Program-made: the position numbers and the translations under genes
Notes under the pieces: generated by a model
What the model saw: only the letters and a program-made list of their open reading frames with translations
What the model was told of the DNA's origin: nothing
Databases searched by the model: none
NCBI GenBank assembly: GCA_002224055.1
Contig: AZLU01000071.1
Coordinates: forward strand, 59,438-123,437
Length of the DNA stretch: 64,000 nucleotides
Reading direction: 5' to 3'
Origin: Pezizomycotina sp. ARF18
Lineage: Eukaryota; Ascomycota
In this document: piece by piece, positions 1-14,900 of the stretch
How positions within the stretch are numbered: position 1 is the first letter of the stretch
How the letters are laid out: each line of letters opens with the position of its first letter

Positions 1-23
1 ATCATAGAAACACGCCATTACAC

Positions 24-54
<31 letters not shown>

Positions 55-232
55 CGTCATGCGTTACAAAAGAAAAAGATTCAAGAAAGGGCATTCAAAA
101 ATAAAGCCTGCGCGACAAAAAACCAAAAACCAAAGAGTACAAAGAAAAACGAGCGTCTATTCCCTCACGCGACCACTGTCAAGACAACACGGGTAGTCCC
201 CGCACGCCCAGTACGCCCGGCGACAACTCTAT
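1..232. other. 3' flank of the glucoamylase gene, AT-rich spacer
   Basis: This stretch lies downstream of the minus-strand glucoamylase stop at 233-235. It holds an A homopolymer at 27-54 and A-rich unique sequence. I see no coding pattern, RNA gene or clear terminator. Confidence 0.6.
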
Positions 233-2116
<1,884 letters not shown>

Positions 2117-4280
2117 GATGCCGTTCTCTGAGAGTTTGTCGATGAGGTTCGAGCAGATCGAGACAGCTGCTTCGTGGGCGGAGGAGAAGGAGGGGAGGAG
2201 GAGGAATTGGTGTTGATGCTTTGGAGAACTATTTGGGAAGCCATGATGGGCATCTCTGGACGTATTTATATATAAAAAAAAGAGGAAAAAAAAAAAAAAA
2301 ACTAAAAAGGGTTTATTCTAATAAATTAGAAAGAGGAATAATTGCCTCCCTTTCCTTTCTCCTAGTGGTATATCGTGGTATCGTGGGATTGTCGTCGTCA
2401 ACTTCCCAAAGGGTGAAAGAGGTTTATTCAGGCTACACCGCAACTCTCAACACCTAGCGAAATTAACCAAGATTTGATATTCTTTATTATTGTTTATTTT
2501 AGACCCTAAGAGCAAAAGAAGATTATCTTAGCCAGGAAGTAGGAGGCTTCAATACGCCACTAACCACTTACCACTTACCTACCATACGCTCGAAGTAATC
2601 TTCTCCCGTTTGTCTCCTTTTCTCAGGGACCGGGGGTGGTTCTCTGGATTCCACTCCGAGGTCGTCGTTCTTCCCACGTTGACGTTGCCTATTTCCTCTC
2701 CCGGTTCTCCTTCATTTGATTCAACAGGGGGTTACCAAATCTTCAGCTAGGAAGAAAGAGATCTGTTTCTCAGGATGATTTGACCGTCAGGAGCAGCAAG
2801 TAAAGTAAGTATTCTTATTGACAACCTCCTAGTATTTCCTTTTTTTTTCTTTCTATCATTTTTCAGCGTCGGACGTGGTCAATGTCGTAGGTTCACCGTT
2901 CTGCCCCCCAAATCTGCGCGTGTTTGTCTTGGGGAGTGGAGATCATGGGTTTTGCAGCTCGTGGTTGGCTGGGATGCAAAAAGAAATAAGGCTCGGTAAC
3001 TCCCGATTACGGTAGAAGCTTTCTTCTCCCGCCATTCCCGATTCTCTTAATTTCTTCAACGAGCCACATGATTTTTTTTTGTTTTTTTGACCACCAACAC
3101 CGACACACCCTTATCATGTCATTATCACTCAGAATCTTGCATCAAAAGATCAGGGACCGAATAGAATCAATTATCGATATCTACTGGTTCTTACTTTTTT
3201 TTTTTCTTCTTCTTCTTATACCACCAACCAGTAAAGGGGCTTCCGTCAAACAAGGCTATTTTTTCTAGAAACAAAAAATCCTCAGCCCCCTTTTCGAATC
3301 TGCTCCTCTCTTCGAGCTCCTCAATGCCGCAAATGTCTCCGCCGGTCCCGTTCAAACCGAACCCCCAGAAGTAAACCCAGAAGTACCTATTGGAAAACAG
3401 AAGAGAGATTGAGGAGGAGACAAGCATTATACCTTTTCCTACCAGTTTTATTTTTTTTTTTTGCTTTTGCTTTTTCGCAGGTTTCGCTAGCTCCGAAAGA
3501 GGCTAAATGCAGCTTGAAAGAGGGAGAGGAGGAACAAAGTGAGGGTAACAATGAATTGCTAAGACCTTTCACCTGGGAATCATGAGCATGCAGTGCTACG
3601 AACTGCTGCTGAAGAATCCTGGTCCGGTCATTGAGCTCGTGGGAAGGACAAGAAAAATTGGAGAATAGGGCCGGTTTGTGGGGAGCGCAAGGGGGGACCA
3701 AAACCAGGATCTAGGATCCTTTTTTTTTTTTTTTTTTTTTTTTCAGAAGTTAGTGCTGCTAGCAGTAGCCAGAGCTAATTTTATCTAACAGCAGTAACCG
3801 CTTCTAGTTCTCCTCCGCAGTCCGATATTACCGTATACGTCAATTCCTTCGATTCTTTCTGATACCCCAAGATCGCGGAGTATCTCCTTCTTGTTTCTGA
3901 CACAAAAAGGATCGTCGTCATCTTTCTTGTTTCCATTGAGGAAGTTGAATGCAATTGCGGGAATGTGAGGTTCAATTCGTGGCTGTTTAGCGTCGGTCGG
4001 TGGTTAAATGTGTGGGTGGTGGCCACGCTTGTTGTTTCATCTCATTTTTTCCGGAAACGAAACGGCTTCACCGGAACGACAAGGATCGCGAGGTCGAGTT
4101 TATAGAACAACAAACTACATTAGAACCTTCCACCATGTCTAGTGTCTTGTGGTCTCGTGGACGCCATTTTTTTTCTTCCCTGGGGTAATTTTGCTTACTC
4201 GATTCGGAGGCTTACAGTTACACTCCTGCACCTATAACCGAATTTCGAGCAAAAAATTTTTTTTTTGCCCAGGGTTGCTT
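2117..4280. other. Spacer upstream of the glucoamylase gene
   Basis: AT-rich DNA with T runs, including one of about 23 T at 3720-3742, and pyrimidine-rich stretches. It should contain the glucoamylase promoter. A minus-strand stretch at about 3200-3700 could hold two exons (pieces ELNDRTRILQQQF and YFWVYFWGFG, the second following an AATAG acceptor), but I recognise nothing in it and do not call a gene. Confidence 0.4.
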
Positions 4281-4281
4281 C

Positions 4282-5530
4282 TTGCTCTCTCCGCCGAGAA
4301 AGAACTCTTCCAAGACCTCACGATCCTCAAGAAATAGCACATGCAAGCCGAAGCTCGTACACACGCGGCCATTTGCCGCTCCTGCAGAAGAAGAAGAATC
4401 AGAAAATTTTCATTTCTCTCTAGCTCCAAGACTGCTCAAAACGTCAAATTGTTCCTGGACCCGGTCAGAGCCCACCTGTGGCGAAGAAGTCTCCTTCTCC
4501 AAGGCCTTGCTATTCAAATTTGATCGTTCCGTTCAGTCATTTTTCTCAAGATCGAAAAATGCTAACGCGCTGACGAATTTGCCTAGATCTTAGCTTCATG
4601 GATAAATTTTTTATCCACCGGATGAAAAGAACCGGCCAAGAATAGTTTTCAATTTCGATGATGTTTCGAAGTCTGAATTTTGCCTAAGCGTTCAATATCC
4701 AAATGCACGTCAGCCGCCCGAGAAGCAGTTGCTAAGGGTTCTGCAGCTGCACCATCGATTGAATCCGAGACCCGCATAGAGGTAAAAATGTGGGGATCCG
4801 CATGCAGGTGGATTTTGACAGCTCCGAGCGCGCGAATCTCAATCAATTTGCGGGGTTGCTTGAGCAACTGCCAGAAACCCCGCAAGATCGTCCGTTGCTT
4901 TTCGATAAATTAAAATTTCTAGTATCGCAATATGAAAACAGCTACCTCAGTTGATCCAAGACAGAAAACATACAACGTAAAGGAGCATTATTAGCCGTCT
5001 CTCCTTCCTAACACTTTGATTTTCAGCGCTAAGGCAGATCTTCAGGAGAAAAAGGAAAAGGAATAAGAAATAATAAGCTTTTCTTTCCAGGTGACAATCC
5101 CTGGTCTGTTTGAAAATCCCTCAGCCATTCTAGGAAACTACCCCGCACGTTTTCTTCGCGTGCAGTTAGATCTTCCAAACGTCATCTCTATCCCCCCGAA
5201 GCTCGAAGCGGTTTTAACTTATCCTGCAAGATGAGTGGGTAAAAGAACATTTCTCCAATATCGATATCCGAAACTCTTCATAGTGCCTAGAGCAACACAA
5301 GCTGAGAATCTCTACATGAGGTACGCAATTGCGAGTTCTCTCTCATTGTCTCCGCTACATGGCGAGACTTTCGGAGCTGAAAGGGAGTACCATTTCAACA
5401 ATGGTTGAACTCTCTTCGCGTCATCAAGGTGTCTCCACTGAAGGTGCAGCTCAAACCGAGCTACTGCAGCGTATTTCGAGTTGTAATTAAGCTCCACAAT
5501 GGCGAAACCTACGCCATGGCGGGCTCATTT
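4282..5530 (+). CDS. Unrecognised frame-broken coding region
   Basis: I do not recognise the family. Several long plus-strand open stretches in changing frames read like real protein and follow one another: KALLFKFDRSVQSFF (4.5 kb), VFNFDDVSKSEF to LHHRLNPRPA (4.64-4.78 kb), QVDFDSSERANLNQ to FLVSQYENSY (4790-4954), VTIPGLFENPSAI to EAVLTYPAR (5.09-5.23 kb), and FLQYRYPKLFIVPRATQ to FGAEREYHFNNG (5.24-5.41 kb). Between 4955 and 5028 there is intron-like sequence ending in a CTAAC branch point and TTTTCAG. The break pattern matches that of the recognisable genes, so this may be a normal gene with indels, or a decayed one. The boundaries are rough. No domain or catalytic motif is visible. Confidence 0.35.
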
Positions 5531-7332
5531 CCAGTGCAGCAGCACCAATCTTAGAACGAAAGCTCTCCACCTTTACAAATATCTGGTATTAGCCAGATAT
5601 TCGTACGGCTTCTCGTTCTACAGGATACATACTTTACCGAGTCAGCTCCAAAAGAGTTCACTTGACTTTGAACCTATAATGACATACACATGCTTGTGCA
5701 ATCATCTTTTATTGAAATCTTGCAACTTGGTACCCCAGGGAAGCTCCGTAGTGAATTTATTCCGCTATCTGGAACGATCTCATTACTAGCTGAGAGATAT
5801 GAGAATTTAGAAGCGCGCATTACAATTTAGCTCTGGTTTTCTCTCGCATTGTGTTTACTATTCCACAATGCCTAAATTTAGGCAAACCACCAGCTTAACT
5901 CTGAATGCTCGCTAGTCTACTGTAAATCAGCATACCTAACTATGTTCAGCTTTTGTTTGTTCACAGACTGGACATTGGCGAAATAGCTGTACCAGTAATT
6001 TCCAGCAAATTTGCTTGGGCATCATGACAAGATTTATAATCTCTTTCTATATATCCAGCAGGACATAAAGTTAAAAATAAATATAAAGCTACGACTGTAT
6101 ATATTTATCCAGATCGAGTATACGTTTATGTACATTTTCGTGGTCAACATTCATTTTGCCGAGATGAGAGCACACACACACCAGGTCTAATACACCTTTG
6201 AAATATAGATAATATGCCATACTTATTAATATCGTTCAATCAACAACCTAGAGAACTCAAATCTAACGTGCAGAATTTTGGTATTCCTGTGCTCTCGCCT
6301 CTCTTCTACCCCTCCCCCCGGGTGGCCCTCTTCTTTTTTTTCTCTCCGTAAACAAATAAGTCATATATCTGCAAATGTGTTTTATAAGTATACTTACCAC
6401 TTCTTGCAAGCAGATCTACCTAGGTAGTGAATAACTCCCATTCGCATCTGCAACGCCTTTTCCCCTTCCATCGTCAAATCAAAACAAGAGGATCGGAATA
6501 GAGCTTTCTGCTAATTCTGATATTCTCCAGTGCTACGAGATAAGTAATTTCCAATAGTTCAGCGAGCTCAGCACTTGGCCTCGGTGAACCTCAGAAGACC
6601 GCGATCTGTACGTCGCATGCTGTGCAACGCAGCGGGAGATACCTTGCCGAGATGTAGCCCTCGAGGTCTCAAGAAGGGCTGTTTCGTTCGGGTATAAATG
6701 TTCACGGTACACCTCCAGCCTGAAAATATTTTTTCGCTTCTATAGATCTATATAGCGCTACCCAACTATCGCGCTGACCGCAACCGCACCAAACAATGTC
6801 GAAAAGCTTTTCGTCAACCTCTTCTCGATTTTCAGGACAAAGCCCGCCCCGCTCACGCGGTTTAACCCTAACAACATTAAATGGGCATGACATTCAATGT
6901 GACGTGCTTTTTTTTTATTTTATTTTATTTTTTCTTGATCTCTTGTGGGAATTGGATGGAGGGTCTTTAAAATAAACTATTCCATGAAAACTTTTCTCCT
7001 TTCCCTTTTTCTTCCAAACATCATCATCCCATTCATCAGTCTAATTCCGCAACGCGTTAACGATCTTATAATCATCCCCCTCCATTTTTTTCCCCCTGCT
7101 CTAATTATACAAAATCACCCTTAATACTCGGTCTTAAAAGAATACAGAAATAATATAGAAGAGAAGAGAGAGAAAGATATCTAATTGATCGAAGAAAAGC
7201 CATAAAAGAAGAAGAAAGAAAGATACATAATACGGAAGTCGTCGTCAAAAGTCAAGAAACGTACACTTGTCGATCTCGATCCCGCAATTCTTCCTATCAT
7301 ATTCCTTTAATAAACAATCAGAAAGCACAAAA
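5531..7332. other. AT-rich spacer
   Basis: No gene is recognised. The last kilobase is A/T-rich with TTTTA repeats near 6907-6935, and runs into the leader of the coiled-coil gene that starts at 7333. Confidence 0.45.
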
Positions 7333-8986
7333 ATGACGCACGGAACCCCTTCCCAAGTCTCCAACCCCTCCTCCACCACCAAAGCCAAAGCCAACGCGGG
7401 CGTCAGATAACTACCCCATGAAAGCTCCCCAAAACCCCTCAACTTCAAAGAAGCCTTGAACGATCTCCCAACTGGAAGCGCACGTCCGCAAAGCTAGAGC
7501 AGGACATCTACGTGATCACGCGCGAGCGCGACCGCCTCACGATGGACATGAACGGCGCCTCCGCTAACATTGACAACCTCGAGGCCGAGCTCGCCGCGTC
7601 GCGGAACGAGTGCGCCCGCCTCCTCGAGCAGAACGAGTTCCTCGTTAGAGATTTTTGACGGCGCGATGGGGTTTTACGTTAATGCGTACATGAACCATCC
7701 GTTACCAGAGCATAGGCGTGGTATGTATACTTTTTGCCTTTTTTTTGGGGGTTGGTCTTTGGTGATTTTGCTTTAGAGATTCTTGCGATTAGCCTTTTTT
7801 TTTTTTTTTTCGATATTAACATGCTTGCGAGTATCGTGCTAACATTCCCTTGTCCCGAAATAAAGGCCAGTTCGAGTTCATCCAGAACAAGATTCGCCGT
7901 GCTGGTTCCATCCCCAGGAATTCCCCACTCGCCAATGTTTTCAAGGCCCCTGGACAGGAACACGAACTCGGTCCTCTCGACAGGTAACCTCTCCTCTTCA
8001 AAATTTTCCCATCTTCTAACTCTCATCCCAAGAGTATATATCTTCCATGCTGACATCTTCAACGCAGGTACTTCCTCGGCTTCGGCGACATGAGGGACTT
8101 CCGCTTTACCCGCATGCACGAGGACATCATCGTCGCGTTCAACAGCCTCACCCACGCGCTCAAGATCCCGCACCACACGACGGGTTCCGCGCCGAGCTAC
8201 ACCGCTTCCGCCAGGCGGTCATGAACGAGATCGACTTCCGCTTCCAGAAGACGTACGCGCTTCCAGACTTACGTCAGGGGACCGTACCAGATGGTCAACG
8301 CCAAGCAGTTGCTTGCTGCTGTTACTGAACACCAGTTAAGGATCTAGTAAGCTTCCCTCTCCTTTTCTGTTCTACATGTATGACCCTAACATCTCCATTG
8401 AGTCGTCGTTTGTTTGCCAAAAAAAAAATTTTTTTGGCAGATTTTGTCATCTTTATCGTCATAATGCACAATGAACTTGTCAATTTTTTTTGTTTGTCGC
8501 TTTAATTCTTTGATCTTACTTCATTGGCTAACTATCTCTAACCTAATACAATAGTTTAACAAGCACATGGTCAACATCCTGAACATCAACGTCAACATCA
8601 TCGACGTCGTCGAGTACCTCCGCCACCCGAGCTGGCCAGAGGTCCTGACTCCAGGCCCCACGTCACCGTCTTCAGCCACCTCGGCGAGCTCCAGCTATAT
8701 AACCAGAGCACCGACAGGTACCTCCCCGCCCGCTACGTCCGCAGCACCCCCTGGAGCGCTGTTCAGGCAGATGGTCGATTACGGGCACGTCGATGAGGAA
8801 CCCGTGCCGCACCAGGACTAGGCTACTCCATCCTATCAGGCTGCCCAGCAGATGCTTCGCGATCAGCAGGAGCGTCTGAGGAATCAGCAGCTCGAGCAAC
8901 AGCAGCAGCAGAACGCACTTCAGCAGCGGTATCCGCAGAGGCCGCAGAGGCCACCTAGGCCGACGGAATCGGGAACTCCTTTTTAA
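7333..8986 (+). CDS. Coiled-coil protein of unknown function
   Basis: Function unknown. The start MTHGTPSQVSNPSSTTKAKA is followed by a heptad-rich helix (pieces KLEQDIYVITRERDRL and NLEAELAASRNECARLLEQ), which predicts a coiled coil. A globular part with many aromatic residues follows (DGAMGFYVNAYMNHPLPEH, GQFEFIQNKIRRAGSIPRN, YFLGFGDMRDFRFTRMHED, MNEIDFRFQKTYAL, MVNILNINVNIIDVVEYL). The tail is Gln-rich, ending QRPPRPTESGTPF at the stop 8984-8986. Introns fit at 7721..7865, 7984..8067 (phase-exact) and 8347..8554. Frame changes are needed near 7410, 7470, 7640, 8190-8270 and 8650-8820. No signal peptide or membrane segment is seen, so it is probably intracellular. It looks like a fungal-specific conserved protein, but I cannot name it. 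Confidence 0.7.
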
Positions 8987-11900
8987 TTCCTATCTCAACA
9001 AACAATAACTACTAATCGGTCATGTCGAAGAAAATATTAATAATCTGGGATGTCGACTTCTTCAAAAAAAGTGTTTCAAAAAATACATACAGCTAATGCT
9101 AAATAATAATCACAAGAAAGAAGTTAATTGATATGGTTCTTTCGACAAATAGGAGAGCCATCTGGTATTTGAGAGAAAGTCTTTTATTCGGAAACAAAAA
9201 TCTTTTTTTCTATTCATCACAAAACAAAAGGGAGTTTATTATATATATTTTTCTTATTTCACTTACTCACGATATTTCCCTCTTCTTAATCATTTTATAG
9301 GTTCATTGGTTCTTCTTTCCTTTGATATTCCCCTCAATCTTTCCTAACTCACATACATCATGACCACTTGGTCCCAACACTCTTTCAAATTGCTTCTTAA
9401 TGGCTTTTTCATATTAGCACACTGGCTCTTTTGTTTTATTATATTCCAACCTCATAAACCTTCTTTGCTCATTTCTTACTTAATCATGTCTTTCTTTTAT
9501 CTATTCATTCTGTTTATATTCGATATATCGATCACCAAAGAACCACCCAGAAACATATACTCTCCTATCGTCATTTGTCTATTCTTTCTTTTGTTTGGCT
9601 TGTATTCTCTAATATTTTCTTTTATAATCGTTGCTTGCTTTTCTTACTTTTTCTTAATCTGTTTCCCTCTAATTTGTGTTCTCCGATATTAAAAGGCATC
9701 ATCCGTAAATCAAAATTTCTTTTCATATTTTCTCTTCCTTGTTAGTTTTGTATTCAGACGACGACGACAATGTTCACATTCTAAACAATGTTCCTCTACT
9801 CTTTTTTTTTTGCTATTATATCAAATCTGTTATTAATAACAGAGCATTTTCGTTAGAAGAATTTGTTCACTTTCTCCGAGGTTTCGGTTTTGTATTGTCT
9901 TAACCTGGAATTCACGGCGTTCACGACAGTAATACTTCCTTTACTATTTTTCACTTTCTTCCCTTAATGGTATGCTTTGCATTTACAGGCGAAATCGACT
10001 GTTTTCTTGCTGTTGTAATCGTCTGTTCTTCACGCATTTATAATAAACAGGCGGTGCTTTTAAATATTCCCTCTCCTTACTCTAATTTCATTAAGAATTG
10101 TTAAATCTCCCATATATACATCCTGTTGATGAATCTTACGTCTTACGTCTTCAGCTCTAACTCTGTATAATAATAATGATACTTAGTATATAATAATATC
10201 TCACATTCTAAAATTTTTTTTTATTTATTCTCTTCCTTGCTATTTCGAATCCATATTCAAAAGCATTTTTCGGCAAAGCATCTGTCATGGGTCTTTCTCC
10301 CAGCTTTCCGTTTTCTCTTTTCTTCTTACTCTGAGTGCATTAACTATAACTTTTTTTTTTTACTCTTTTCACTTTTTGCCTCTCAAGCTACTTAGGTTTC
10401 TGCGTTTCTCGAGGAATTCTGCCTTTTCTCTTTTCCTGCTGTGTAACTTTTACTCAAGTATTATTATAGACAAGGCGCATTTAATATTTCTCAGGGTAGT
10501 ATTTTTGAAATTATTGTTTAAATCTCTCATATTTATCGTTCGACGAATCTTAAGCCTTACGTCTTCTGCCTTAATTTTTGTAATCCTATTTTTTCTCCAA
10601 AAAATCGCAATTAAGCGCCGCTACTACCCTGCCCTAGAGCCCTTGCCTTCTTCGTCACGGTTTTGCCGACACCTCCGGCTTCAAGGGCAAGGTTCAGCGT
10701 TATTTTCCTTTTCCTTCTTGTCTTATACTTTCACACTTTCGTCCCTTTTCGGCGTTCTGGACCCTTTGCGCCTCGGAACATGGATTTGGAGATATATAAT
10801 TACACCATCTACGACGTCTATGACCATTTCGTTGTTGGTAGTATATATATATATAGAATAGAAACAAAAATTCTAGATTTAATCGAGCGAATTTTTTCCT
10901 CAGAGTGTTGGTAAATGAGCATACCGGAAAACTGGGATATGTTAACATGTTACCTGTGCTTACGGAGACGTGAAAGATGAAGGATAGGACAGGTTAAGGT
11001 AACCTGTACTTCCCGCTGCTGAAAGAACAGGGAAACAAAGACGAGGCGGTTTCTGTATGGGTTTGCCATGTCATAGACCTCCGCGGATGTCTTTGTTAGA
11101 TACTTTGAAGAAAAAAAAATTTTTTTTTCTCCAATGATTAATTCGAGTGCTTTCGAGTTTTACAGATAACGTCGCGGCATAACGTTAGGACGTCAAGTGC
11201 AATATCCGATATCGTCAATGCGTTCAGAAAATATACGAATTTATATCGCTTTTGCCGCCATCTGATATCTTTGACACACGTTGTACTGAATATTTCATCT
11301 AGAAGGATATTTGACAGAATAGAAAGAAGTGTCAAGTATAAACGGTGCAACGTCCATTAGAAGAATAAAGGGCACGGACACCAACACTACTCGGTTAAAT
11401 GCAACATTCAGAAGTTAAAGTCTATCCGCATTATGTGGTGTTTTTTCGGAGTTGATTACTCGAATTCATTTTTTAAGACAAATTTTTTCGTCTCGCGACG
11501 TAACTCGGACTTTTGCTTCGCTCTGTATTGTATTTTATTTCTTCCACGGCCCGAAATTCACGGCCCGAAAAAATTCCAGAGAAGATGATGAGGTGAACTT
11601 GCTGCTACTTGTATTTTTCAAGATAGTTGAGAGCTTTTTTGAAGAACTCCAATGAACCTTCATGTTGTTGTTGGATTTTCTGTCAATACTCGGACGGTTA
11701 GTGCCGCGTCTTATCCTGACAATTTTCTTGGTCGTACGTAATAAGAGCTCTAAGGGAAAGAAATTGAATAAGGAAAGGGAGTATCGTACTTCGAGGTTAG
11801 CTTCAACGCTCTAGCCGCTTGGAAAATAAAAAAGTTCACGATGTTTATTCGGTAAATTTCGGTAAACTAAGAGAGAATTAAATATTCTTATTATCTCGTG

Positions 11901-14900
11901 AAAAACCAAGAGACAACTTCGGTTAATAATTTCCCCTTTATCAAATTCGTCAAGTGTCGTAGACATTTTGTTTTGCTATAAAATCCTCTGAACATTTGTA
12001 ATCACGTCCACAAGATTCGCGAATGTCTGCAAGTGCCTATCGATATTTTTCATGTCTTCCTCCTTTTCCACGTTCACAGATATGTGATTACTTTGGACAG
12101 CAAAGACAGTACGTTCGAGTCAGCTGCAACTACGTTTTTGCGAGAGACACGATAATGAGTGTAGTCTTAGGACTATCACACAAATATGAGGCGTAACCAC
12201 CGCCTATCGATTTAAGCGTGTAATGTGCGGAGAAAGTCTTGAGGTCTTTTTTCAACATCAGATTATAATCTAAACCTTCGTATTAACTTTCACTTCTTTG
12301 AAACAACAAGGTCGTAATTCGTATTTTTATTTCTTTTAGCCTCTCATGAATTTGCAATCACCGTTACGAATTATCGCATTTCCCTTTGAGATATATATAT
12401 CTCTTCCTTTCGTATCGATGAAGTAGGAAAATGATAGACGTCCTTGGAGATTACAATTGGCAGCTCTTTTTTTTTTTTTTTTTTTTTTGAGAATATTTTA
12501 GGGTTAAACTTTTTCGCTTTCTGACGCGCCGAACGTTGACGCTGGCTAAGAATAAATATTTTATTTACTATCACAGCAGCTAGTCGAAAAGCTTAAAGGA
12601 AATAAAAAAGGGGAAGAAAAGTGTGAGTTAGTTGAGCGTTAAGGGCTTCTCTTTCGATCGAGATATCACCTGTAATCAAGAGCTTATTCATTTCAGTAAA
12701 TATAACGAGGTAGATAAGTTTGATATATACGAATTATACGTATTTCGGCTCTCAAGTCTTCTATATTATTTCTGATTAAATATCGTAATAAGTCTTTTTA
12801 GGCATTACTTATTCATAACGGAGTATAATCTCGGGGGATTGCTCTTCTAAAACTTCCTGGAAGTTAAGGCTGCTTTATCACTGATTTATCTTACTACCTG
12901 TAATTCTATCACGATATATAGTAATATATTGATCCGAAATTCTACAGCGCCGGAGGTTTAGAGAAAGTAAAGAAAGGAAAAGATCGATATCCACTTTTTT
13001 TTTATCTGCGCTCTGCATGTTTTCGCCGCCATCTCGGCACGGACTACACGTTTCAGCGACAGTCCCAATAAATATTCAGGATGATCGACAGCAAATATTT
13101 TATCGAATTACTTACAGCGCATTAGATACTTTTGCTATAATCACACGGCCTTTACTCCCTTTTCATCCTCTCTTTGCTAACCATCTATTGCTCTTTGCTG
13201 TTACCCGCCATGACCTTTTTGCACGTCGATTACTGTAACGTAAGATTCTATCGATAAGACTCAATCTCATCATACCATGCTAATATAGTGCTGTCTAAGC
13301 GTCCAGACCTTCCGTTGCCCTCTTTATTCTTCTTTTTCCCTTGTGATCCAATTTCGATTCGTATCCTACCCTTGCCAGCTAGCTGAGCCAGGACAGTAGT
13401 CATTGTTATTCCTCAGCGGCGTTTTGACATTTTTTTTTTTTCTGGCCAGCTACTCTCGAGCCACATACGACATGGGCTGCAATTGCGAAGCAGATCGTGC
13501 CCAGATTCCTGGTGCACCGAGCCGCAAATTTGTAGATTTGAACAAAATAAATAAATTGACGGGCGCGTGATTCCATGGAAGGAAAAAAATGGAGCCGTCG
13601 CCAAAACCGCAAGCGTTTTTGGACATCTCGAGGCGAAAATAGGATCGGTAATGACTATCCCTCATATAGTTTCCCCAGATTATTAGATACCGGGGCGATT
13701 TTCTAGTGAAACGGGGTATTTTCTGTGTTCGTTTGATAGTCGATAGAGTTTTTCTTTCACTTTTCACGGAGTACTGTCTGCATACTGTAATTTATCTGCT
13801 TCGGTGGACGGTGCGTTTTTTTTTTACTTTTTGAGCCCCCAAGGCGGTCCCGTTCGCTTTTCCAGGAATTTGCTCCTTCTCCCATTTGCTGCCTTTAATC
13901 TTCAAATTTCAGCAGGAAGTAAGTAATCCACTTTCACCCCAACTGTGACTTACTCTACTACGCAGCCGAAATACACCCATGTCTCAAGCAAGCCACCGGA
14001 GGATTTGGATCGACAAGACGCAATAATCGTTACTCTTGCAGAATAAAGTAAGGTAAAGGTAAAGTAAATAACAACGATATTGTCTCTGTTTGTCCTTTTT
14101 TTTTTTTTGCTTTGAGATTATCTACCGAAATCGGAGGCCTATAGCAGAGCTCTGCTGTACACGATTACGGTATTATGGGCCCCGATGTATCCCCCCAAAA
14201 GTTTCAAATACCGCGTGGGTTGGATGTTTTGTAAGGCGCATGCTCAATATGAAGAGATATAAAATATCATCAGAACATACTATTGATTAATGAACGTTTC
14301 TCCGAACTCCCGGTTACCCCATGGCTTCGGGAGTACCTGATGAGATCCGATGGGGGGGGGGGGCAAGGACGAAAGGTAGCCTACAGCAGCGTTTAAGGTT
14401 GAAAACATTTCGGCCAAGATATACCTATTTCGACGCTAACGTTTTATCTTTCGAGGATCATTTTTAGCAGAAGTTTTCCATAGTGGAACCATATACCTAT
14501 CTATCCAAGCGACTTAGCGTATTTACTTTTTTGGGTGGACTTTGAAAGGTCGGCTAGTACCTGGACTAGAAACAGAGTTAAGAACGCTTAGTAGATACCT
14601 TTTGGTGATGTCGATCTATTGCTCGTTAAGCGTAATCGAGTCGGTCGTTCTGACCTCCCTAGGTGTTATTTTTATTTCCCTTTCCCTCTTCGTCTTAGTT
14701 TTAATGTCCTTTTTCCTCTAGGACATGGGTACCTTTTTAATCCTAGACACCGACAGAGAAAAGCCCGCTTCTTGATGGACTGGACGTACTCCAAGTGGTC
14801 AGTGGGTACTTTATTATTTATTTACGAGCCAGGATGCTTATATGGCTAGTATCTATGTATTAAGGGTTGGCCAGCTACGGTAGCCGGAGGTAGGGTTCCT

